From a virus, in IMG/VR virus record IMGVR_UViG_3300021138_000019, positions 1 through 64,000 of that record: a DNA stretch of 64,000 nucleotides. One strand, 5' to 3'. The notes under the pieces were generated by a model. It made no database searches, was not told the DNA's origin, and saw only the letters and a list, made by a program, of their open reading frames with translations. Of the stretch, positions 53,734 through 59,611 are shown piece by piece. A program made the position numbers and the translations under genes. The stretch's first letter is position 1, and each line of letters opens with the position of its first letter.

Positions 53734-54243
53734 ATGCATCTAAAAATCTTAAATTGTCCTGATAGAGAATTTAAACCATTTATAAAAGATGCAGTAAATT
53801 ACTTTGCATCCGAATTAATTACTAATAAAAGAATAAGAAATAATTGTCATCTTACAATAAGATTTGATGCTAAATTAGAAAATTATGGCACTGCTTTTGT
53901 TGAAGAATGCAATAGCAAAAACCAACCAAGAGTATTCAAAATTGAATTGCATCCGGGTATTGGCGTGAGAAATATATTTTCAACATTAGCACATGAAATG
54001 GTACATGTGAAACAATATTTGAATGATGAACTAAATGAGGAAATGACCTTGTGGAAAGGCAAAAAAGTAGATTCTGACAATATGGATTACTGGATACATC
54101 CATGGGAAATCGAGGCCTCTGGTATTGAAGTGGGGTTATTATATAAATATACTGTACAGAATCAATTATGGAATATTTTTGAAGAATTCAAAGATCCTGT
54201 TACTCCTATAGTATCTATACCAATTAAGTGGAAAAAAATATAA
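53734..54243 (+). CDS. SprT-like zinc metallopeptidase
   Basis: A 169-residue protein with a zincin motif AHEMVHVKQY (about residues 88-97; HExxH) and a third-ligand region WIHPWEIEASGIEVG ~40 residues later (E or H). This layout resembles SprT/minimal metalloproteases encoded by many large phages. Substrate unknown. AAGGAAG precedes the start. Downstream begins the tRNA region. Confidence 0.65.
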   Translation: MHLKILNCPDREFKPFIKDAVNYFASELITNKRIRNNCHLTIRFDAKLENYGTAFVEECNSKNQPRVFKIELHPGIGVRNIFSTLAHEMVHVKQYLNDELNEEMTLWKGKKVDSDNMDYWIHPWEIEASGIEVGLLYKYTVQNQLWNIFEEFKDPVTPIVSIPIKWKKI

Positions 54244-54273
54244 AAATGTTTACGAAACCGACATACCATACTA

Positions 54274-54299
54274 ATTGTCGCACAGAGATTTGCGATAAT
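54274..54299 (+). ncRNA. Hairpin in untranslated leader or small RNA
   Basis: ATTGTCGCA (54274-54282) pairs with TGCGATAAT (54291-54299) around an 8-nt loop. It lies in the 160-nt non-coding stretch between the metallopeptidase gene and the terminator at 54362. No gene found there. Confidence 0.35.
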
Positions 54300-54361
54300 G
54301 AATCATGGGCCTTGCAAAAAAGGGGTTTCTGTATAAGTTTTTAGTCCAAGAAATTATACAC

Positions 54362-54397
54362 AAACCCCTAGCGTAACACCTAGGGGTTTTTTGTTTT
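54362..54397 (+). terminator. Strong intrinsic terminator before the tRNA cluster
   Basis: AAACCCCTAG (54362-54371) pairs with CTAGGGGTTT (54380-54389) around an 8-nt loop, then T-rich sequence. An AGGGGTTT at about 54319-54326 could pair with the 5' arm as an antiterminator. Confidence 0.85.
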
Positions 54398-54406
54398 CAG
54401 ATATGT

Positions 54407-54482
54407 GTACGTGTGACCCGAAAGGCTAGGGGGCAGATTGCAAATCTGTTTTATGTAGGTTCGATTCCTATCACGTACTCCA
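54407..54482 (+). tRNA. tRNA-Cys (GCA)
   Basis: Acceptor GTACGTG/CACGTAC, discriminator T, encoded CCA. Anticodon loop TTGCAAA gives GCA. T-arm GTAGG-TTCGATT-CCTAT. It lies upstream of the sigma-70 promoter of the main cluster and just after the terminator. Confidence 0.85.
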
Positions 54483-54514
54483 AAATTATTTTGTTGTAAT
54501 CTTGCAACAAAGTG

Positions 54515-54543
54515 TTGACAAATGATTTTTAGTATGTTATACT
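54515..54543 (+). promoter_or_regulatory. Sigma-70 promoter of the tRNA cluster
   Basis: TTGACA (54515-54520), 17-nt spacer, TATACT (54538-54543), 35 nt upstream of tRNA-Glu. Confidence 0.85.
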
Positions 54544-54549
54544 AGAGTC

Positions 54550-54562
54550 TGTTCTTTAAAAA
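54550..54562 (+). promoter_or_regulatory. boxA-like antitermination site
   Basis: TGTTCTTTAAAAA closely resembles the rrn boxA core (TGCTCTTTAACAA in E. coli) and lies at the predicted start of the tRNA transcript, where NusB/S10 binding would make the polymerase resistant to termination. Confidence 0.5.
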
Positions 54563-54577
54563 TTTGAAGTAGTTTAT

Positions 54578-54653
54578 GCTCGGTTCATCTAGAGGCCTAG
54601 GATAGTGCCCTTTCACGGCATTCACACCGGTTCGAATCCGGTACCGAGTACCA
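54578..54653 (+). tRNA. tRNA-Glu (TTC)
   Basis: Acceptor GCTCGGT/ACCGAGT (1-72 G-T wobble), discriminator A, encoded CCA. Anticodon loop CTTTCAC. T-loop TTCGAAT. Confidence 0.9.
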
Positions 54654-54773
54654 TTTGTTTTGCTGATGTAAGCCATGGGGTAAACGTCAACCCTGAGTAA
54701 CTATATTAATAAACGGTAGTGTGGCCACCAATTCCGTTGAGGTATAGCAAATAGTGCGTCAGCAAAACAAATG
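54652..54773 (+). ncRNA. Structured spacer RNA 1 (17-bp terminal helix)
   Basis: Bases 54652-54668 pair with 54757-54773 (17 pairs, one G-T). The helix begins at the second C of the tRNA-Glu CCA and ends 5 nt before tRNA-Asp. Inside, GGGT/ACCC (54678-54693) forms one hairpin, and CTATA/TATAG (54701-54705 with 54743-54747) encloses AACGG/CCGTT (54712-54716 with 54734-54738). It does not fold as a tRNA, has no T-run and no open reading frame of note. The architecture repeats at 55457-55523. Function unknown. Confidence 0.65.
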
Positions 54774-54778
54774 ATTTT

Positions 54779-54855
54779 GGTCCCATAGTATAGCCTGGTT
54801 ATTACAGCGGCTTGTCACGCCGTCAACAGGGGTTCGAATCCCCTTGGGACCGCCA
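54779..54855 (+). tRNA. tRNA-Asp (GTC)
   Basis: Acceptor GGTCCCA/TGGGACC, discriminator G, encoded CCA. Anticodon stem GCGGC/GCCGT with loop TTGTCAC. T-loop TTCGAAT. Confidence 0.9.
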
Positions 54856-54873
54856 AAAAAGAAGATAGTATAT

Positions 54874-54952
54874 TCCCTGGAATTCGAGCATGGTGCACGG
54901 ACTTGACTGTTAATCAATGATTAGCTGGGATCGTTACCCAGACAGGGAGCCA
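54874..54952 (+). tRNA. tRNA-Asn (GTT), atypical
   Basis: Acceptor TCCCTG/CAGGGA with a 7-66 mismatch, discriminator G, encoded CCA. Anticodon loop CTGTTAA gives GTT, with a mismatched first stem pair. T-stem CTGGG/CCCAG, but the loop is ATCGTTA instead of TTCRA-type, and position 8 is A instead of T. It may be functional but degenerate. Confidence 0.6.
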
Positions 54953-54957
54953 AATAA

Positions 54958-55036
54958 CTCGGTGTAGGATAGTCTGGTTCATTCCACCTGTTTTGGGAAC
55001 AGGAAATCGCAAGTTCAAATCTTGCCACCGAGACCA
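54958..55036 (+). tRNA. tRNA-Pro (TGG)
   Basis: Acceptor CTCGGTG/CACCGAG, discriminator A, encoded CCA. Anticodon stem CCTGT/ACAGG with loop TTTGGGA. T-loop TTCAAAT. Confidence 0.9.
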
Positions 55037-55042
55037 ATTAAT

Positions 55043-55127
55043 GGATGTGCCGCCGTAATGGTATGGCAGGAGATTGTAAATCTTCCGGTTTACACCACAG
55101 TTGGTTCGATCCCAACCACATCCACCA
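55043..55127 (+). tRNA. tRNA-Tyr (GTA)
   Basis: Acceptor GGATGTG/CACATCC, discriminator A, encoded CCA. Anticodon stem GGAGA/TCTTC with loop TTGTAAA. A long variable region (class II) as expected for bacterial tRNA-Tyr. T-arm GTTGG-TTCGATC-CCAAC. Confidence 0.9.
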
Positions 55128-55148
55128 TTAACCTTATTAAGGATAATT

Positions 55149-55391
55149 ATGAATTACATAATTACATTTTTAGCAGTATTCATTACAGATATCTTGTATT
55201 GTTTTTTTATAAAAGCAATGAACGAAGATAAAATGTTTCTTGCAAGTATTTGGAGTTGCTTAGTAACATTGGCCGCAAGTGTAGCGGCAATCAATTATAT
55301 TGATGACCATACAATGATAATTGCATCTGTATTAGGTGCGTTTTGCGGCACTTACGTTGCAATGAAGTTGAAAAAGAAATTATTGCCCTAA
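55149..55391 (+). CDS. Small membrane protein within tRNA cluster
   Basis: An 80-residue protein with three hydrophobic segments (about 3-20, 30-47 and 54-72): IITFLAVFITDILYCFF, SIWSCLVTLAASVAAI and MIIASVLGAFCGTYVA, ending in a Lys-rich tail. The ATG at 55149 follows AAGGA; an upstream in-frame start would lie inside tRNA-Tyr. Its stop codon overlaps the start of tRNA-Thr. Similar small membrane proteins occur in other T4-like phages; function unknown. Confidence 0.6.
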   Translation: MNYIITFLAVFITDILYCFFIKAMNEDKMFLASIWSCLVTLAASVAAINYIDDHTMIIASVLGAFCGTYVAMKLKKKLLP

Positions 55392-55458
55392 TAGTATAGT
55401 GGTATTACAACGGATTTGTAATCCGTTGACGGGAGTTCGATTCTCTCTTGGGGCACCA
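55385..55458 (+). tRNA. tRNA-Thr (TGT), overlapping the upstream CDS
   Basis: Acceptor GCCCTAA/TTGGGGC (one T-G), discriminator A, encoded CCA. Anticodon stem ACGGA/TCCGT with loop TTTGTAA. The first seven bases coincide with the last codon and stop of the membrane protein gene. Confidence 0.88.
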
Positions 55459-55523
55459 TATAGAAACACACTCATTAAGGCATCCGGTACGAAAGTAAAT
55501 TTGGCCGAGTGTGTTTCTATATG
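55457..55523 (+). ncRNA. Structured spacer RNA 2 (17-bp terminal helix)
   Basis: Bases 55457-55473 pair perfectly with 55507-55523 (17 bp). As in spacer 1, the helix begins at the second C of the upstream tRNA CCA (tRNA-Thr) and ends exactly 5 nt before the next tRNA (tRNA-Trp). The 33-nt interior can form TAC-GAAA-GTA (GAAA tetraloop) and GGC/GCC pairs. The arm sequence differs entirely from spacer 1, so the structure, not the sequence, is shared. Confidence 0.65.
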
Positions 55524-55528
55524 TAATT

Positions 55529-55602
55529 CTCTCGCAAGTGTTCCGGTAGCACAAGGTTCTCCAAAAGCCTTGGACGGGGTTCGATTCCCTGGCGGGAGGC
55601 CA
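55529..55602 (+). tRNA. tRNA-Trp (CCA)
   Basis: Acceptor CTCTCGC/GCGGGAG, discriminator G, encoded CCA. D-arm GTGT/GCAC. Anticodon stem AGGTT/AGCCT with loop CTCCAAA. T-loop TTCGATT. Position 8 is A rather than T. Confidence 0.75.
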
Positions 55603-55603
55603 A

Positions 55604-56191
55604 TTATTCTATGAGTCCGGTAATCTGTTGAATAGCTTCAATAGCATCAGACGAATAAAAATAGTCTAATAAATTTTCAGACATAAGATTAAGAATTTCG
55701 ATTCTTCTTTCCATATTCTTTAAGGTATTTTTTAAGTTGTCAATATGGTTCTGTGTGAATTTTTGCAATATATTTTCTTTTTTCCTAGACTTGATTCGCA
55801 CTACAATCATTTCAAATTTTTTGATATCTCTCGTAACATTGCCAATATTGTTATTAACATTTTTTATAGCCTCAATAATATCACCTTTCATCATCATAAT
55901 TAAATCATCATTAATAGGATCCATTTTATTAATAAAATGCATTGTGAGTTGAGCAAGTTCATTAAGAACTTCTGCATTAATATCGTAAGTTTGATTTACT
56001 GTACCAGTGGCATCATAATGGGCACGTTTATCAGGATCACTTAGTGTCTCATACGCCATTTTAATTTTTTTAAATTTCTCTTCTTCACCTCCTTTATCTG
56101 GATGATGTATCTGAGCTAACAAACGATAAGCGTGTTTAATTTCTTCACTTGTTGCATCTGGTGAAATTCCCAGTTGTTTGTATAAATCCAT
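55604..56191 (-). CDS. J-domain protein (DnaJ-like co-chaperone)
   Basis: A 195-residue protein on the minus strand. Residues 1-62 are a J domain (MDLYKQLGISPDATSEEIKHAY start) with the HPD motif at 30-32 and a KIKMAYETLSDPDKRAHYD helix III-IV. The remaining ~130 residues form a long coiled region (NNNIGNVTRDIKKFEMIVVRIKSRKKE) without zinc fingers. It would stimulate host DnaK. The start at 56191 is chosen because the J domain begins there; the frame extends 34 codons upstream. A late-type octamer on the minus strand (56217-56224) lies upstream. Confidence 0.85.
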   Translation of the reverse strand: MDLYKQLGISPDATSEEIKHAYRLLAQIHHPDKGGEEEKFKKIKMAYETLSDPDKRAHYDATGTVNQTYDINAEVLNELAQLTMHFINKMDPINDDLIMMMKGDIIEAIKNVNNNIGNVTRDIKKFEMIVVRIKSRKKENILQKFTQNHIDNLKNTLKNMERRIEILNLMSENLLDYFYSSDAIEAIQQITGLIE

Positions 56192-56216
56192 GATGTTTAA
56201 ATAAGTAGTAGTTAGA

Positions 56217-56224
56217 TATTTATT
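56217..56224 (-). promoter_or_regulatory. Late promoter candidate, minus strand (AATAAATA)
   Basis: AATAAATA on the minus strand, 25 nt upstream of the J-domain start. Confidence 0.4.
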
Positions 56225-56245
56225 GTTGTTAAAGGAAGATGTTTT

Positions 56246-56722
56246 ATGAGAGATTTTGATATAAAAGTAGTCAAAGATTTTATTTTGGCTCAAGGACCGG
56301 ATACAAAAGTATATCTAGGTGCCGACTCGGAACGTCTTAGAATTAATGGTGTATGGTATGCTGACTATGCACTTGCGGTTGTTGTTCACATTGATGGTTG
56401 CCATGGTTGTAAAATTTTTGGTTTTGTTGACCGTGAATTAGATTACGATCACAAAAAAAGTAAACCAGCAATGCGTTTGATGACAGAAGTATATAAAGTG
56501 TCTGAATTGTTTCAAGAAATGTCGGATGTTCTAGAAGACCGTCACGTTGAAGTACATTTAGATTTAAACAAATCGGATGAATTCGGTTCTTCTTGCGTTG
56601 TGCAACAAGCAATTGGGTACATCAAAGGTACATGTGATATTACTCCGATGGTAAAACCAGATGCACCTGCCGCAAGTTTTTGTGCCGACAGATTAAAAAG
56701 AATCTTGGCCGAACAAATATAA
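56246..56722 (+). CDS. RNase H-like protein (DUF458 family)
   Basis: A 158-residue protein. VYLGADSERLRINGVWYADYALAVVVHID is the first strand pair of an RNase H-like fold with an acidic residue in GADSE, and VEVHLDLNKSDEFGSS supplies another Asp; this matches the DUF458/RNaseH_like family found in phages and firmicutes. AAAGGAAG precedes the ATG. Activity is not established. The stop lies in a TATAAATA octamer. Confidence 0.7.
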   Translation: MRDFDIKVVKDFILAQGPDTKVYLGADSERLRINGVWYADYALAVVVHIDGCHGCKIFGFVDRELDYDHKKSKPAMRLMTEVYKVSELFQEMSDVLEDRHVEVHLDLNKSDEFGSSCVVQQAIGYIKGTCDITPMVKPDAPAASFCADRLKRILAEQI

Positions 56723-56725
56723 ATA
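56718..56725 (+). promoter_or_regulatory. Consensus late octamer over stop codon (TATAAATA)
   Basis: A perfect TATAAATA containing the TAA stop (56720-56722), 2 nt before tRNA-His. T4 spacing would put +1 near 56731, inside the tRNA, so it would serve the genes downstream (IrrE-like, GroES). Confidence 0.45.
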
Positions 56726-56727
56726 AT

Positions 56728-56804
56728 GGAGACTATAGTGTAACGGTTTAGCACCCGACTCTGTGAAAGTCGTAGAATGGGTTCGTCTCCCATTAGTCTC
56801 CCCA
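56728..56804 (+). tRNA. tRNA-His (GTG)
   Basis: An encoded G at -1 (56728), acceptor GAGACTA/TAGTCTC, C73 and CCA, the G-1:C73 pair being diagnostic for tRNA-His. Anticodon loop CTGTGAA. T-loop TTCGTCT. Confidence 0.9.
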
Positions 56805-56823
56805 AACTTTGTTAAGGAAAATT

Positions 56824-57096
56824 ATGAAAATAGGTGGTATCTATTATGATGTTATTCATAAAACAAATGAAGAACTGAATGGTAATGTTGGTCTTGCAGA
56901 TTTCAATAGACAAGAAATTAGCATTAACACAGAGCATACAATGCAAACTCAAAGGATTGCTTTAATACATGAAGTTTTGCACATTTTGGATAATACCTAT
57001 AATCTTAAGTTAACTGAAGAACAAGTAACTTTTACTGCACACGCATTAGTAAGTTTAATTGAAGATAACAAAGAGTTTTTGAAAAGTTTTTTATAA
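56824..57096 (+). CDS. Small metallopeptidase-like protein (IrrE/ImmA type)
   Basis: A 90-residue protein with an HEVLHILD motif (HExxH, about residues 49-53) in a helix and LNGNVGLADFNRQEISIN beta strands before it, the pattern of minimal IrrE/ImmA-like zincins. AAGGA precedes the ATG at 56824; an in-frame start 15 bases earlier lacks support. ImmA-type proteases cleave repressors, but the substrate here is unknown. Confidence 0.65.
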   Translation: MKIGGIYYDVIHKTNEELNGNVGLADFNRQEISINTEHTMQTQRIALIHEVLHILDNTYNLKLTEEQVTFTAHALVSLIEDNKEFLKSFL

Positions 57097-57105
57097 AGGA
57101 ATATT

Positions 57106-57351
57106 ATGTACACACCCCTGCATGACAAGATTATCGTTCAACGACTTGAAAAAGTCAATCAAACTGATTCGGGTATCATACTCAAATCTTCACCAGAACC
57201 AGACAGAGCAAAAGTTATTGCTGTAGGACCTGATGTTGAAGAAGTTGCAATCGGTGAAGAGATTCTAGTAAATTGGAACGGTGCAATCAAAGTCAAAGAT
57301 GACATATACACATTAAAAGTAGAGCATGTTGTTGGTGTTTTCGAATCTTAA
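57106..57351 (+). CDS. groES: GroES-like co-chaperonin
   Basis: An 81-residue Cpn10 family protein: YTPLHDKIIVQRLEKVNQTDSGIIL (N-terminal strand and start of the mobile loop), AKVIAVGPDVEEVAIGEEILVNWNGA and a C-terminal YTLKVEHVVGVFE. It is shorter than GroES (97 aa). T4 replaces GroES by gp31 for capsid folding; an analogous role in folding gp23 is plausible. AAGGA precedes the ATG. Confidence 0.85.
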   Translation: MYTPLHDKIIVQRLEKVNQTDSGIILKSSPEPDRAKVIAVGPDVEEVAIGEEILVNWNGAIKVKDDIYTLKVEHVVGVFES

Positions 57352-57357
57352 TAAATA
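57350..57357 (+). promoter_or_regulatory. Late promoter candidate over groES stop (AATAAATA)
   Basis: AATAAATA overlaps the groES stop codon (57349-57351), 22 nt before the methyltransferase ATG. Confidence 0.4.
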
Positions 57358-57379
57358 TCAATTTAACTGTTAAAACATC

Positions 57380-57925
57380 ATGTCACATAGAGAACAACGA
57401 GATTTTATTACCAGACTCAAAGAAAAATTCCCAAATAATTTCAAAAACATTAAAATGCTTGAAATCGGTAGTCTAGATATAAATGGATCTATTAGAGATT
57501 ATTTTGAAAACTGCAACTATATTGGTTATGATGTTGGTGAAGGAAAACTCGTTGATGTTGTTTATGACGGTATCACATTCAGGGCAGAAGATATAGAATT
57601 TGATACTACCGGAAGTTGTAATTGTTTTGAGCATAATCCTAATTGGGTATCTAATTTTAAAGATATGCACAGAATATTAAAATCTGGTGGCTTGCATTTT
57701 ATATCTGTACCGACAACAGGATGCCCTGAACATGGTACGGAAAAACAAAACTCTAGTGATAGTCCTTTGACAATTGTAAAAGGTGAAGGATGGAAAGATT
57801 ATTATAAGAATCTAACGGAAGAAGACTTCAGAGAAAACTTTAATTTAGGTGAAATGTTTAGTGAATATAAATTTGAAGTAAACAATGAGGTTCACGATTT
57901 ATATTTTTTCGGTATTAAAAAATAA
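57380..57925 (+). CDS. SAM-dependent methyltransferase (class I)
   Basis: A 181-residue Rossmann protein: motif I MLEIGSLDINGS, an acidic loop YIGYDVGEGKLVDVV, and DMHRILKSGGLHFISVP (post-motif III), as in methyltransferase type-11 proteins that act on small molecules or glycans. Together with the glycosyltransferase at 58146 it may modify a surface sugar; inference. The stop is immediately followed by tRNA-Gly. Confidence 0.7.
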   Translation: MSHREQRDFITRLKEKFPNNFKNIKMLEIGSLDINGSIRDYFENCNYIGYDVGEGKLVDVVYDGITFRAEDIEFDTTGSCNCFEHNPNWVSNFKDMHRILKSGGLHFISVPTTGCPEHGTEKQNSSDSPLTIVKGEGWKDYYKNLTEEDFRENFNLGEMFSEYKFEVNNEVHDLYFFGIKK

Positions 57926-57999
57926 GCGGGATTAGTTAAATGGTAGAACGGGACCTTGCCAAGGTTCGGACACGAGTTCGATTCTCGTATCCCGCTCCA
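57926..57999 (+). tRNA. tRNA-Gly (GCC)
   Basis: Acceptor GCGGGAT/ATCCCGC, discriminator T, encoded CCA. Anticodon stem GGACC/GGTTC with loop TTGCCAA. T-loop TTCGATT. It begins on the base after the preceding stop codon. Confidence 0.9.
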
Positions 58000-58043
58000 A
58001 ATTTTCATAAAAGTTTCATAGTGAAAACGACTATATAGTATAT

Positions 58044-58117
58044 AGCGGGTTAGTAAAACAGAATTACGGAGGACTCATAATCCTCAGTTCCTGGTGCGAC
58101 TCCGGGACCCGCATCCA
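58044..58117 (+). tRNA. tRNA-Met (CAT), atypical
   Basis: Anticodon stem GAGGA/TCCTC with loop CTCATAA. Aligning the conserved T8 puts the first base at 58044, giving an A1-A72 mismatch followed by six pairs, discriminator T and encoded CCA. The D-loop is only 7 nt and lacks G18-G19, and the T-loop is TGCGACT. A 1-72 mismatch is a feature of initiator tRNAs, but the T11-A24 pair and lack of three G-C pairs are elongator-like. It could also be a tRNA-Ile2 precursor or decaying gene. Confidence 0.6.
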
Positions 58118-58145
58118 AACTACTTTAAATTTAGGTGAACAATTA

Positions 58146-59195
58146 ATGTCAAAAGTTTTGTTTCTTCTCAAGCGCAGGGAAGATTATCATAGTATAACGC
58201 ATTCAAATATCGGTTTAAGTACCGGCTTATACAATTCGGCAAGTTTCATGTATGAAATGCTGAACAATAATGGTGTGCAATCAAAATTAGTTGTATGTAT
58301 AGATAATAATTGTATTGACCGTGAAGTCAATATATATAAACCAACTCATGTAATTATTGAAGCTCTTTGGGTAACACCAACCAAGTTTGCAATACTACAA
58401 AAGTTGCATCCTTCAGTTAAGTGGATTATCAGATTACATTCTGAATTACCATTTATGGCAGGTGAAGGTATTGCTATGGATTGGATTGCCGAATATTCAA
58501 CCTATAAAAATGTTGTTATTGCATGTAATGCACCACGAATGTTACATGACATGAGGGTGTATGTAAAAGAACATTTTGGGTTTAGAATTTGTAAAATTGA
58601 AGAAAAGATTGTATATTTACCAAATTATTACCCGCAAGAATTTGATATTAAAAAATTAGATACTAAAAAAGAATTTGTTGATGTTGGTTGTTTTGGTGCT
58701 ATAAGACCGCTTAAAAATCATTTATCACAAGCACTAGGCGCATTACAATTTGCTAATCGAATAAAAAAGAAATTGAGATTTCATGTCAATGCCGGACGTA
58801 TTGAAATGAAAGGTGAGCCAATGATTAATAATCTAAAATCTTTTTTTATACAGGTTAATGATACCGGACATCAACTGATAAACCATCAATGGACTCCTAG
58901 AGATAATTTTACCGAATTGTGTTCAAAAATGGATATTGGTTTGCAGGTAAGTTTTTCGGAAACTTTTAATATTGTTGGGGCAGATTTCGTATCTCAAGGA
59001 GTACCATTTGTTGGGTCTTTAGAAATACCGTGGATGTCAAATACTTTTGCCGCAGATCCTACTGACACAAAAGATATTGCCAGAAAATTAGAATTGGCGT
59101 ATACATGGCCTCGTCTAAATACATGGTTAAATAGAAAGAGTCTCAAAAATTATACTGATGAGACCCTTACTATATGGTTAAAATATTTTAAATAA
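58146..59195 (+). CDS. Glycosyltransferase, GT-B type
   Basis: A 349-residue protein. The N-terminal domain has KVLFLLKRREDYHS and VKWIIRLHSELPFMAGEG; the C-terminal domain has DVGCFGAIRPLKNHLSQALGAL and FSETFNIVGADFVSQGVPFVGS, the sugar-nucleotide-binding region of GT4-like enzymes. The acceptor is unknown; virion protein or host surface sugar modification is possible. It follows the tRNA-Met gene without a recognisable promoter. Confidence 0.7.
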   Translation: MSKVLFLLKRREDYHSITHSNIGLSTGLYNSASFMYEMLNNNGVQSKLVVCIDNNCIDREVNIYKPTHVIIEALWVTPTKFAILQKLHPSVKWIIRLHSELPFMAGEGIAMDWIAEYSTYKNVVIACNAPRMLHDMRVYVKEHFGFRICKIEEKIVYLPNYYPQEFDIKKLDTKKEFVDVGCFGAIRPLKNHLSQALGALQFANRIKKKLRFHVNAGRIEMKGEPMINNLKSFFIQVNDTGHQLINHQWTPRDNFTELCSKMDIGLQVSFSETFNIVGADFVSQGVPFVGSLEIPWMSNTFAADPTDTKDIARKLELAYTWPRLNTWLNRKSLKNYTDETLTIWLKYFK

Positions 59196-59204
59196 GGAAA
59201 ACAA

Positions 59205-59396
59205 ATGTCACATCACATGGTAAAAAAACACAAATGGGTTGGTGGTGTTTTAGAATCTTCTTCACATTTTTTTGATTCTTTTGAAAGTGCTAAGGAATTT
59301 TTAAATACACAAGATGCTGATACGTTGAAAATTTTTAATGCTAATGGTGAATTAGTTCACGAATTAGTCACAACAACCAACACATCCATATCCTGA
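59205..59396 (+). CDS. Small hypothetical protein
   Basis: A 63-residue protein (HKWVGGVLESSSHFFDSFESAKEFLN...LKIFNANGELVHEL) with a beta-alpha-beta look, of a type common in T4-like phages. AAGGAAA lies just before the ATG. No known function. Confidence 0.5.
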   Translation: MSHHMVKKHKWVGGVLESSSHFFDSFESAKEFLNTQDADTLKIFNANGELVHELVTTTNTSIS

Positions 59397-59431
59397 TAAC
59401 TTTTTTTAATTTGCTTTGATGATTAATTTTT

Positions 59432-59611
59432 ATGAATATTCCAATAAAATTAACGCTCGATCAAATGCATCTCACAACAAAACTTTTAGAACTTTTAGAA
59501 GAAGTAGAACACGCCGGTAAATTCTTATTTTATTGCTTCGTGTTTTTTCTGGGTATAACAATTAGCGTACTATTAATCCTCTTTTGGGCTTTCAAAAATA
59601 GGTTTCTTTGA
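59432..59611 (+). CDS. Possible 59-residue single-span membrane protein
   Basis: Starts MNIPIKLTLDQMHLTTKLLE. An amphipathic region is followed by a hydrophobic segment (about residues 31-54, FLFYCFVFFLGITISVLLIL) and a basic end (KNRFL), an inside-positive topology. It overlaps the convergent minus-strand gene by 39 bp and has no clear ribosome-binding site. Could be a holin-like or accessory peptide; weakly supported. Confidence 0.4.
   Translation: MNIPIKLTLDQMHLTTKLLELLEEVEHAGKFLFYCFVFFLGITISVLLILFWAFKNRFL

Noticed and set aside
54661-54773. Hammerhead ribozyme (CTGATG segment) or an extra tRNA
   Set aside because: The hammerhead core needs CTGANGA and a GAAA partner, which are absent, and the interior cannot form a cloverleaf.
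55022-55231. Open frame across tRNA-Pro and tRNA-Tyr
   Set aside because: It runs through two clear tRNA genes and has no ribosome-binding site; the membrane protein frame at 55149 is better supported.
55399-55614. Open frame across tRNA-Thr and tRNA-Trp
   Set aside because: It covers two tRNAs and the structured spacer; coding is not credible.
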